Shown: positions 1-7,465 of the stretch, one piece after another | How positions within the stretch are numbered: the first letter of the stretch is position 1 | Layout of the letters: the number at the start of each line of letters is the position of its first letter | Assembly: GCA_049697115.1 (NCBI GenBank) | Contig: JBAVVD010000035.1 | Coordinates: forward strand, 7,255-71,254 | From: JBAVVD01 sp049697115 | GTDB taxonomy: Bacteria > Acidobacteriota > Aminicenantia > Aminicenantales > UBA4085 | Length of the DNA: 64,000 bases | Direction of reading: 5' to 3' | The notes under the pieces: model-generated | Databases searched by the model: none | The model's input: only the letters and a program-made list of their open reading frames with translations | Told to the model about the DNA's origin: nothing | Translations under genes and position numbers: made by a program

Positions 1-2646
1 AAAGTTTCTGGCACAAAAGAGAATATTAAATGCGACATCGTTGTATTCGTTAATGGAATTCCCATCGTTGTCATCGAATGTAAAAGCCCCACCATACACG
101 AGCCTATCGATAAAGCCATTGAGCAGTTATTCAGATATCAAGAACTAAAGGATGAATATAAAGATAGAGGTGCGCCAAAGCTGTTTGAGGCTACGCAGAT
201 TCTCGTTGCTACGTGTGGCCAGAAAGCAAAGTACGCTACTGTATATACACCTTACAGGCATTATCTGGAATGGAAAGTCTCTTATCCACTTACTCTTGAT
301 GAATTGAACGAAAAATATACGAAAGTGCTGGGTAGAACTCCTACCCCCCAGGATGTCTTTATCTTTGGCTCGCTTTATATCCCCAATTTACTCGATCTAA
401 TTCGCAACTTTATAAGTTTTGAGGTCGAGGGTGGAAAAACTGTTAAAAAGATAGCAAGATATCAACAGTATATAGCAGTTAATAACGCTGTCAGACGGAT
501 CCTGGAAGCACATGAAAGAAAAGAACGTGGTGGCGTTATTTGGCATACGCAGGGTTCAGGAAAGTCACTGTCAATGCTGTGGCTTGCTGTAAAGTTAAGA
601 AGATGTATAAAACTTGAGAACCCAACACTGGTGGTAGTTACTGATAGCATTGATCTTGATAACCAAATTGTGGGAACATTTAGCCGATGCGGCTTTCCCA
701 ATCCTATTCAAGCAAAGGGTGTTACGGATTTACGCAATTTGATAAAGCAAGGAGCCGGTCAGACAATAATGACTACTATCCAGAAATTCCAGGAATTATC
801 AGAAGATAAAGGACATCCTATGTTGTCTAAAGCAGATAATATATTCATAATGGTTGACGAAGCTCATCGTACTCAATATAAGAACCTGGCAGCTAATATG
901 AGGCAGGCTTTACCTAATGCTTGTTTCATAGGGTTTACCGGCACTCCGATTGATAAAAAAGACCGTAGTACTATCCAGATATTTGGGGACTATATTCATA
1001 CCTATACAATAGAACAGGCGGTTCAAGATGGAGCTACAGTTCCGATTTATTATGAGAGCCGGCTTCCCGATGTTCATGTTCAAGGTGAAAATTTAGACAT
1101 TCTTTTTGATAGATATTTTCAGGATTATTCTGAGAAAGAAAGAGAGGAAATTAAAAAGAAATATGCCACAGAGGAGATAATTGGTCTTGCATCTACGAGA
1201 GTTGAAACTATATGTCTTGACATTATCGATCACTATGAAAAATTTATTATGCCTAATAATTTCAAAGCGCAAATTGTTACCCCCAGCCGTGAAGCCGCCG
1301 TCATTTATAAAGAGACGTTAGACCGTCTTAATGCTTCACCTTCAGCTGTTTTAATCTCCGGAAGTAATAACGATCCTCAGCGTCTTAAAAAACATCATAA
1401 AACCCAAGCCGAAGAAAAGGAAATCATCCGTAGCTTCAAAGAATATTCTGTAGAGAAACTCGCTATTATCGTAGTTTGCGATAAGCTCCTAACCGGCTTT
1501 GATGCACCAGTTGAACAGGTTATGTATATTGATAGCCCTCTTAAAGAGCACACTCTCTTACAGGCGATCGCCCGTGTTAATAGGACTGCTGATAAGAAAG
1601 ATTATGGGCTTGTAGTTGATTATTGGGGTATATCAAGAGATTTACAACAGGCTTTGGGTGTATTTCAAACAATAGATATCGTAGGCGCATTGACTCCTAA
1701 AACAGATGAATTGCCACGATTAGAAGCGCGCCATAGGGCAGTTATGCGCTTTTTTGATAAGGTGGATAAATCTGACCTTGAAGCATGTATCAAAGTATTA
1801 GAACCGGAAGATATTCGAGCTGACTTTGACCTTTCGTTTAGGCGTTTTTCTCAGAGTATGGATATGGTCCTGCCAGATCCAGTAGCCTTACGGTATAGTG
1901 CGGATTTAATATGGTTGGGCAAGGTGCGCAACGCTGCACGGGCCCGCTTCCGCGATTCATCTTTAGATTTATCTGCGTGTGGCGCTAAGGTGCGCCAGCT
2001 TATTGAAGAGCATATCCGAACTGATAGTATCCAGAAACTCCTTGAGCCGGTTTCAATATTTTCTAAGAAATTTGATGAAGTTGTCGCAGCACTTACAACA
2101 CCAGAGGCAAAGGCAAGTGAAATTGAACATGCTGTTAGACATGAGATTCATGTTCGCTTCGAAGAAGACCCCGTTTTCTACCAGTCTTTAAAAGAACGCC
2201 TTGAGAAAATCATAGAAGACAGAAAACAAGAGCGCATTAATGCTGCGGAAGAGCTTAAAAGGCTGAATGCCTTGACTCAGGAGATCCGCACCATTGGGAA
2301 GTCTGCTCAGGATTTAGGATTTTCAGAAGCCGAATATGCTTTATATAAGATTCTTGCTAATGAATCAGCTCCTAGTAATTCTACCAAGGGTTCAAGGGGT
2401 AATGTAGTAAGGGAACCTATGGCGCCATATGGCAATAAGGAACGAGTGCATAAAGAATTAACTCATACAATAATTAGTGACCTAGAGAAGCTTGCTGTTA
2501 TCGATTGGTTACATAAAGACGATGTCCAGCGTCAGATGAGAAGACAGATAAAAGGGATATTGCGAACAAGAGGATATCAATTTGACGAAATCGAAACTTT
2601 AACCGCTAAGATTATGGATTTAGTTAGAGTGAGGTTAGCCAGGTGA
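1..2646 (+). CDS. hsdR: Type I restriction enzyme R subunit (5' end outside window)
   Basis: This is the motor and nuclease subunit of a type I restriction-modification system, which translocates DNA with ATP and cuts far from the recognition site. The frame is open from base 1, so the gene starts upstream; about 881 residues are visible. In order: the end of the PD-(D/E)xK nuclease (Asp12 followed by E26-C-K28, in GIPIVVIECK), then helicase motifs: Walker A (HTQGSGKS, about residue 182), DEAH box (MVDEAHRTQ, about 282), motif III (FTGTP) and motif VI (QAIARVNRT). The C-terminus is a long charged helical region of the kind that docks on HsdM. No hsdM or hsdS lies downstream, so they would have to be upstream of the window. 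The stop overlaps the next start by four bases (GTGA). Codon use is AT-rich, unlike the metabolic genes later in the window, which fits horizontal acquisition. Family assignment is secure. Confidence 0.95.
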   Translation, partial: KVSGTKENIKCDIVVFVNGIPIVVIECKSPTIHEPIDKAIEQLFRYQELKDEYKDRGAPKLFEATQILVATCGQKAKYATVYTPYRHYLEWKVSYPLTLDELNEKYTKVLGRTPTPQDVFIFGSLYIPNLLDLIRNFISFEVEGGKTVKKIARYQQYIAVNNAVRRILEAHERKERGGVIWHTQGSGKSLSMLWLAVKLRRCIKLENPTLVVVTDSIDLDNQIVGTFSRCGFPNPIQAKGVTDLRNLIKQGAGQTIMTTIQKFQELSEDKGHPMLSKADNIFIMVDEAHRTQYKNLAANMRQALPNACFIGFTGTPIDKKDRSTIQIFGDYIHTYTIEQAVQDGATVPIYYESRLPDVHVQGENLDILFDRYFQDYSEKEREEIKKKYATEEIIGLASTRVETICLDIIDHYEKFIMPNNFKAQIVTPSREAAVIYKETLDRLNASPSAVLISGSNNDPQRLKKHHKTQAEEKEIIRSFKEYSVEKLAIIVVCDKLLTGFDAPVEQVMYIDSPLKEHTLLQAIARVNRTADKKDYGLVVDYWGISRDLQQALGVFQTIDIVGALTPKTDELPRLEARHRAVMRFFDKVDKSDLEACIKVLEPEDIRADFDLSFRRFSQSMDMVLPDPVALRYSADLIWLGKVRNAARARFRDSSLDLSACGAKVRQLIEEHIRTDSIQKLLEPVSIFSKKFDEVVAALTTPEAKASEIEHAVRHEIHVRFEEDPVFYQSLKERLEKIIEDRKQERINAAEELKRLNALTQEIRTIGKSAQDLGFSEAEYALYKILANESAPSNSTKGSRGNVVREPMAPYGNKERVHKELTHTIISDLEKLAVIDWLHKDDVQRQMRRQIKGILRTRGYQFDEIETLTAKIMDLVRVRLAR

Positions 2647-3383
2647 AGACAGAGAAAAGCCGCATAGCATTTGGCAATCGTTCCATAGATTTTTTCATAA
2701 AACGCAGCAAGAGGCGCAAGACAATAAGTATTTTTGTTGATCCATTTGAGGGTATTTTTTTAAGGGCTCCTTTTGGCCCATCGGTTGAGTCACTATCTAG
2801 CTTAGTACATTCAAAAGCAATCTGGATTTTAAGTAAACAAAAGCAGATAGAGGAAATAAGGGAATTTGTACCAAAGAAGGAGTTTGTAGGCGGTGAGACA
2901 TTTCTTTATCTTGGCAGGCAACTTCGTCTCAAGGTGATAGGCATAAATAATGAATCTAAAACCAAAGTGAAAGTCAGTCAAGGAAAGTTCGTTGTGACCT
3001 TTAATAGCCATTATACAGAATTAGGTAGAAGAAGAGTTATCAGGAAAGTGCTTATCAATTGGTACAGAAAACACGCAAGGAATATTCTACTAAATAGAAG
3101 TACTCTGTATTCAAAAAAATTAAGTCTTCGATTTCCAGAAGTTTTATTAGCAAACCAAAGTAAACGTTGGGGAAGTTGCAATCATAAAGGGAAAATTAGA
3201 TTTAATTGGCATATTATTATGGCGCCAATGTCGCTTGTTGATTATGTAGTTGCTCATGAATTTTGTCATCTGAAACATATCAATCACTCAAAGGACTTCT
3301 GGCAGCTTTTAGGCAGTGTTATGCCTGATTACGAGTTACGTCGCGAACGCCTTCGCAAAGAAGGAATAAAGTATATGCTTTAA
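2643..3383 (+). CDS. YgjP-type (DUF45/WLM) zinc metallopeptidase
   Basis: The 246-residue protein belongs to the YgjP/DUF45 group of SprT-like metal-dependent hydrolases. The zinc site is visible near residues 206-210 as HEFCH (HExxH), followed by LKHINHSKDFW, where the second His downstream supplies the third ligand. The upstream KRWGSCNHKGKIRFNW stretch is the usual family signature. It begins with GTG overlapping the hsdR stop (GTGA), so it is probably translated by coupling and belongs to the same transcription unit. Family members are often found beside type I restriction genes, but their substrate is not established; a role linked to the restriction complex is inference. There is no signal peptide, so it should be cytoplasmic. 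Confidence 0.88.
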   Translation: MKTEKSRIAFGNRSIDFFIKRSKRRKTISIFVDPFEGIFLRAPFGPSVESLSSLVHSKAIWILSKQKQIEEIREFVPKKEFVGGETFLYLGRQLRLKVIGINNESKTKVKVSQGKFVVTFNSHYTELGRRRVIRKVLINWYRKHARNILLNRSTLYSKKLSLRFPEVLLANQSKRWGSCNHKGKIRFNWHIIMAPMSLVDYVVAHEFCHLKHINHSKDFWQLLGSVMPDYELRRERLRKEGIKYML

Positions 3384-3452
3384 ATTTACTAAAAGAAGTA
3401 AAAATGTATTGTATAGATGCGCCTGACAATATTGAAAAATAGAGGTGAAGAT

Positions 3453-3941
3453 ATGAAAAAACTAAATTGCTATTTATCGCAAGCTATTACATTATTGAAG
3501 CAGTTCAATCAGGAAGAAGTGAATAAATATATAGTATTTTATGAACATATCGAAAAATGTTTAAAAAAAAGTCATAAGGTAAACATTTTCCATCCTATAA
3601 AGGAAGATTCAAACAAGCGATCTGATGAAATATACTGGAGAGATTTGGCTGAAATTGATAAAGCTGATTTTTTAGTAGCTGAGATTTCCGTAGTGTCTTG
3701 GGGTGTTGGCCAGGAGTTAACCTATGCTATTATGAAAGGGAAGCCGATACTTGCTTTATATAATACAAAGTCTAGATTTAAATTATCAGAAATGGTCTCA
3801 GGTTCAGGTTTGAGAATTCGGACATATAATGGCAAAGGCAAGGAATGGAAAGAGCAAATCGCTCGACATATTGCAGGATTTATGCCTGAAATGAAGCAAT
3901 ATTTTTATTTAAGAGAAAGGGTGTGTGCAAAAATACCATGA
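3453..3941 (+). CDS. Nucleoside 2-deoxyribosyltransferase-like protein
   Basis: This 162-residue Rossmann-like protein resembles the nucleoside 2-deoxyribosyltransferase / DNPH1 (RCL) superfamily, which cleaves or transfers the N-glycosidic bond of (deoxy)nucleosides or nucleotides. Visible signatures are an N-terminal YLSQAI strand, a central DLAEIDKADFLVAEISVVSWGVGQELTYAI block (the Asp and the Glu of GQEL are the usual catalytic and substrate residues) and a PILALYN strand. I chose ATG 3453 because it has a good ribosome site (GAGGTG); an upstream in-frame ATG at 3417 lacks one. Its stop overlaps the next gene by ATGA, so the two are translationally coupled. In defence islands, related folds act as nucleotide-cleaving effectors; whether this one does is inference. 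Confidence 0.75.
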   Translation: MKKLNCYLSQAITLLKQFNQEEVNKYIVFYEHIEKCLKKSHKVNIFHPIKEDSNKRSDEIYWRDLAEIDKADFLVAEISVVSWGVGQELTYAIMKGKPILALYNTKSRFKLSEMVSGSGLRIRTYNGKGKEWKEQIARHIAGFMPEMKQYFYLRERVCAKIP

Positions 3942-4663
3942 AACAGAAATTATTAATCAGTATAAGAGGTAAAAAAGAAGCTTTAGAAGCTTATAAAGGT
4001 GGTGCTCATATTATTGATGTTGAATATCCAACTTCTGCTTTGGGGACACCCTACCCACTGAATATACAAACCATTCGTAATTCATTCCCTAGAAGAATAA
4101 AAATAGCAACGAATATAGGAGAAGAGCAGCGAGAGCGAAGGAGTACCGCTTGTCAGGCAGTCTTGGGCGTTGCTTTGGCAGGAGCAGATATTATTAAAGT
4201 TGGCTTAGCAGGATATTCATATAAAGAGGCAAATTACTTAGGGAAAAATGTTGTGAGAACTGTAAAGCATTGGTTTCCAAATAAAAAAGTTATTCTGGCT
4301 GTTTTTGCTGATAAAAATTTAAGAAGAAAATTCGACCCCGTAAAAGAAGGACCTAAATTAGGAAAAGCAATAAAGGCAGATGGTATTTTAATTGATACTT
4401 TTAACAAGAAATCCAAACAGAACAAATTAACAAAATTATTAACACTTAAAGAAATTATAAAATTTGTAATAAAATGCCATTTGCTAAACATCGAAGCTTG
4501 GATAGCTGGCTCCATAACCCTTAATGAAATACAAAAACTATGGGAAACAGGCGTTGATGTTATTTGTATAAGAGGTGCTGCTTGTTTGAAAGGCAGCACT
4601 AGGATGAGCAAAGTTTCGCGGAACCTTGTAAGAAAACTTAAGAATACACTTTATTACGAGTAG
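3938..4663 (+). CDS. MfnB-like (DUF556) TIM-barrel protein
   Basis: About 241 residues, similar to (5-formylfuran-3-yl)methyl phosphate synthase MfnB of methanofuran biosynthesis, an aldolase-like enzyme acting on glyceraldehyde 3-phosphate. Family signatures: the N-terminal LLISIRGKKEALEAYKGGAHIIDVE strand, the IIKVGLAGYS segment with the central Lys, and ILIDTFNKK, which keeps the Asp and Lys of the family motif. The family motif DVKNP, whose Lys is an active-site residue in the archaeal enzyme as I recall it, reads DVEYP here, so the reaction may differ. The start ATG 3938 overlaps the previous stop (ATGA); a GTG at 3923 is less likely. There are no other methanofuran genes in the window. 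It is probably cytoplasmic and works with the preceding glycosyl-bond enzyme; the joint function is unknown. Confidence 0.7.
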   Translation: MKQKLLISIRGKKEALEAYKGGAHIIDVEYPTSALGTPYPLNIQTIRNSFPRRIKIATNIGEEQRERRSTACQAVLGVALAGADIIKVGLAGYSYKEANYLGKNVVRTVKHWFPNKKVILAVFADKNLRRKFDPVKEGPKLGKAIKADGILIDTFNKKSKQNKLTKLLTLKEIIKFVIKCHLLNIEAWIAGSITLNEIQKLWETGVDVICIRGAACLKGSTRMSKVSRNLVRKLKNTLYYE

Positions 4664-4771
4664 TGAAAAAATGGAAACAGGGGCCGTTTTTAAGCTAAAA
4701 AGGAAAGCGTCTCTATGCGGCACACGTTCCCCGAACGCAAGAAATAATCCTAAGCGACCATAATACATAAG
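4664..4771. other. Short intergenic gap within island
   Basis: This 108-base gap separates the MfnB-like gene from the DUF6119 gene. It contains a 12-base sequence (4675-4686, AAACAGGGGCCG) that recurs inverted at 10376-10387 next to the PaaK-like gene. I see no convincing promoter or terminator. Confidence 0.4.
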
Positions 4772-6460
4772 ATGAATAAAAAAGAAACAAAATTGAGGAT
4801 TAATTTGTATCTTCTAAAAGAAGATGTTAAAGAATCTTTGCAGGCTCTCAAGAAACTCCCAACGGGAGAAGAATTAATAAATATTTGTAATGGGACCGTT
4901 GACTTGTATTACAAGAATTCTCCAGAGAAAACGCCAAATTGGGCATCAAAAATAAAACCTTTTTGCAAAGAAGGTAAATTCAATATTTCATCGTCAACAT
5001 GTGGGGCGATATTGTTGATTAAGCCAAAGAAAATTGATCGCTATTTTGCACTATGTTTCGGATATGGTAGCAGTTTATTAGAACCAGCAAGCATAGAAGA
5101 AGAGTTTGGTTTAAAGGTTGCTTTAAACGTATTAAACCATGAAAAAATTAAGAGTATTGATTTAAAGAATTTAGACACTGTCATTAAAAACATCAGAATG
5201 GACAATAGTAAAGAAACGGATTTTGGTAGCTTCGGAGCAGATATTGAGAGGGATGTTCTAAATGCCGTTGTTGGTGTTAGAAAAAATTTTGAATCTTTTA
5301 AATATGCAGAAAGGATTTGTGGTAAAGATGCAATAAAATTTAGCACAGAAATAGCAATTTCAGACTTACCCAATTTATGTACGGATTTGATGATAATTTA
5401 TGAGCTTAATGAATATAAAAAGCATTTTGGATGGATTGACAACGTTAAGATTATCCGAAAAGACAAAAAATTGCTCGAAGCTTTAAATAAAGAGATGATA
5501 AGTATTATACAAAAAAGTGATTGGGAGAGGATTTGGTTGGCTGCTCCCGAGATTATTGATTGGTATGATAAAGAAGGATTCAGTTATACTGAAAAAGGTG
5601 AAATACATGAGGATATTAATTTTGAATCATTTTTAAACGAAAAAAGAAAGCAAGCAACGGAAATAGATCTTAAAACTTTGGAATCAAATAAGATCTTTTA
5701 TCATAGCCAGTCACAAAATGCTCCATATCTAAATTGGACGGTTTATAAGTGTGTTTATTGTGAAGTTGACTTAACAGGGCATAGATATATTCTAGTTGGA
5801 GGAAATTGGTATTCTATAGATAAAAAATACACTAAGGACATCAATGAGCAATTGCAAAAAATCCAGCCTTATAAAGGTACATGCAATTTTGTTAAATATG
5901 GTCGAGTAAATGAGAAAGATTATAATATAGATCTTCAAAAAGCTAATGAAATAAAAGTTGCTTTATTTGATCGAAAAGATATCGCTTATGGAGGGGGACA
6001 TTCCTCGATAGAGTTTTGTGACGTATATTTTGACAATAAAGAATTTATACACGTAAAAAGATATAGTGGCTCTAGTACGCTAAGTCATCTATTTTTTCAA
6101 GGATTGACACCTGCTTATTTGCTAAAAAGAGAACCAGACTTCTTAATCGAGGTGAATAAACGACTGAAAAAATATGGATTTAATGAATTAAAAAGTGGAT
6201 TCGACACATCTTCTTACGAGGTTGTTTATGCTATAGCCACACAAGAAGAATCAAAAGACATTAAAGATATTTTACCATTCTTTAGTAAGGTCGCATTGGT
6301 TCACACCCACCGAGACTTAACAGAACTATATGGATACAGGGTTTCCCTAAAAAAAATACTGCTTGATAAAGCAGCAATTGAGAAAGAGGAACAATTGCTT
6401 AATCAAAAGAAGAAAGAGAAACAAAAGAAACAAAGAAAAGAAAGGAAAAAAACAAAGTAA
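4772..6460 (+). CDS. DUF6119 / TIGR04141 family sporadically distributed protein
   Basis: The 562-residue protein matches the TIGR04141 / DUF6119 group. The recognisable block is near residues 405-450: IAYGGGHSSIEFCDVYFDNKEFIHV followed by KRYSGSSTLSHLFFQG, a hallmark of the family. The N-terminal half begins with a short RINLYLLK strand and a GAILLIKPKKIDRYFALCFGYG segment, also typical. The C-terminus is a lysine/glutamine-rich basic tail (about residues 535-562). Family members occur patchily on plasmids and islands near restriction genes; no biochemical activity is established that I know of. Position beside hsdR and strong AT bias suggest a defence or mobile-element role, which is inference. 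No transmembrane segment or signal peptide is seen. It is the last gene before the insertion sequence. Confidence 0.75.
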   Translation: MNKKETKLRINLYLLKEDVKESLQALKKLPTGEELINICNGTVDLYYKNSPEKTPNWASKIKPFCKEGKFNISSSTCGAILLIKPKKIDRYFALCFGYGSSLLEPASIEEEFGLKVALNVLNHEKIKSIDLKNLDTVIKNIRMDNSKETDFGSFGADIERDVLNAVVGVRKNFESFKYAERICGKDAIKFSTEIAISDLPNLCTDLMIIYELNEYKKHFGWIDNVKIIRKDKKLLEALNKEMISIIQKSDWERIWLAAPEIIDWYDKEGFSYTEKGEIHEDINFESFLNEKRKQATEIDLKTLESNKIFYHSQSQNAPYLNWTVYKCVYCEVDLTGHRYILVGGNWYSIDKKYTKDINEQLQKIQPYKGTCNFVKYGRVNEKDYNIDLQKANEIKVALFDRKDIAYGGGHSSIEFCDVYFDNKEFIHVKRYSGSSTLSHLFFQGLTPAYLLKREPDFLIEVNKRLKKYGFNELKSGFDTSSYEVVYAIATQEESKDIKDILPFFSKVALVHTHRDLTELYGYRVSLKKILLDKAAIEKEEQLLNQKKKEKQKKQRKERKKTK

Positions 6461-6581
6461 TTTGGAATGTTTTGAATGAGCCTTTAAATTCTGGGCGCCA
6501 ATTTTAATTATACTTCCTAGCAATAGGATTCTTTCCCTCCCTTGGCAATCGCAGTCGTCCACTGAGGGGATCCCCATTGAC
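6461..6581. other. Island/IS junction, no gene seen
   Basis: These 121 bases lie between the DUF6119 stop and the left end of the IS3-family element. No coding sequence, promoter or clear hairpin terminator is visible. Confidence 0.4.
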
Positions 6582-6624
6582 TGGACAGTTTGGGGGCCTT
6601 CTGAAGGTGGATTGAAAGCCTGCC
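6582..6624 (+). repeat. Left terminal inverted repeat of the IS3-family element
   Basis: Starts TGGACAG, then TTTGGGGGCC, AGGTGGATT and GCCTGCC. It aligns with gaps to the reverse complement of 10111-10143. It lies just beyond the 3' end of orfB (stop at 6734). Confidence 0.7.
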
Positions 6625-7217
6625 GTTCGTGACCATTTTATCCATTTCCGTGCCCAAAAGCCATTTTTCGCGGAACGCCAAAAAAACGGCTTCACCATTT
6701 GACCTACAAGCGACGATCTCGATTCGATCCATGTCAAACCACGGCCTCCGTGACCGGTGCGAGCGTCGCCTTCGTCCCAAAATAGACTTCGTGCGGCGTC
6801 CGATAGCCGAGCGTCTCATGCAGACGCTCTTCGTTGTAGAATCGAAAATAGGCTGCCAGATGCTCGCGTGCTTCCTGAACCGTCCGGTATTCGTGAAGAT
6901 AAACTTCTTCGTACTTCACCGATCGCCAGAGCCGTTCCACAAAAATGTTGTCATACATCCGGCCCCGGCCATCCATACTCACTTTGATCCCGGCGCTTGT
7001 CAATAGCCCCGTAAAATCCACGCTCGTGAACTGTGCCCCCTGGTCGGTGTTGAAAATCGCGGGCTTCGAGATCCCCAGTGCCCGCTGCAACGCCTCCAGG
7101 CAAAATCCTCTGTCCAATGTCGTCCCGAGCTCCCAGGAGAGAACATACCGGCTGTGCCAGTCCAGGATCGCCACCAGATAGGCAAACCCGTGAGCCAGCC
7201 GGATATAGGGTTAAGTA

Positions 7218-7263
7218 GGAGATGGTCGCCGTGCTCCCTCGCGGAAATCGGTTTACCATCTCC
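7218..7263 (-). ncRNA. Group II intron domain VI (branch-point hairpin)
   Basis: Minus-strand arms GGAGATGGT and ACCATCTCC pair perfectly over nine bases (7255-7263 with 7218-7226). The hairpin is followed by TACTTAAC to the 3' splice site at 7210. The branch-point adenosine should lie on the 3' side of this hairpin or just after it; I cannot assign it from sequence alone. Confidence 0.8.
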
Positions 7264-7270
7264 TCTCTCC

Positions 7271-7306
7271 GAACCGGACGTGCACCTTTCGTTATGCATC
7301 CGGCTC
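7271..7306 (-). ncRNA. Group II intron domain V
   Basis: On the minus strand the 36 bases begin GAGCCGGATGC and end GTCCGGTTC, a hairpin with the conserved GAGCCG/CGGUUC arms and a GAAA tetraloop. This is the catalytic metal-binding domain of the ribozyme. It overlaps the end of the displaced maturase frame. Confidence 0.9.
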
Positions 7307-7465
7307 TCCAGAAGTCATTGCGAAGACAGGTGTTCTCATCCAACCCCGCCGATACCTCATAACAGGGAGATACCCCATAAGGTATTGCTCCTCTCCGCCA
7401 TCCTTCCAGACTTTACATCCAGGATGATTGAGGCTGGCTTTGCGACGGGCGATAAGTTGACGTCT
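7292..7465 (-). pseudogene. Out-of-frame C-terminal tail of the intron maturase
   Basis: In the frame one base off from the reverse transcriptase, this segment encodes the missing C-terminal part: RRQLIARRKASLNHPG, then VWKDGGEEQYLMGYLPVMRY, then RRGWMRTPVFAMTSGEPDA and TAA at 7292-7294. The stop lies inside domain V, a common arrangement in group II introns. Absence of the tail from the main frame indicates one inserted (or two deleted) bases near 7466, or a sequencing error. Confidence 0.75.

Noticed and set aside
3938..4663. Full methanofuran biosynthesis pathway
   Set aside because: No other mfn or formaldehyde-oxidation genes are present, and an active-site residue is changed.
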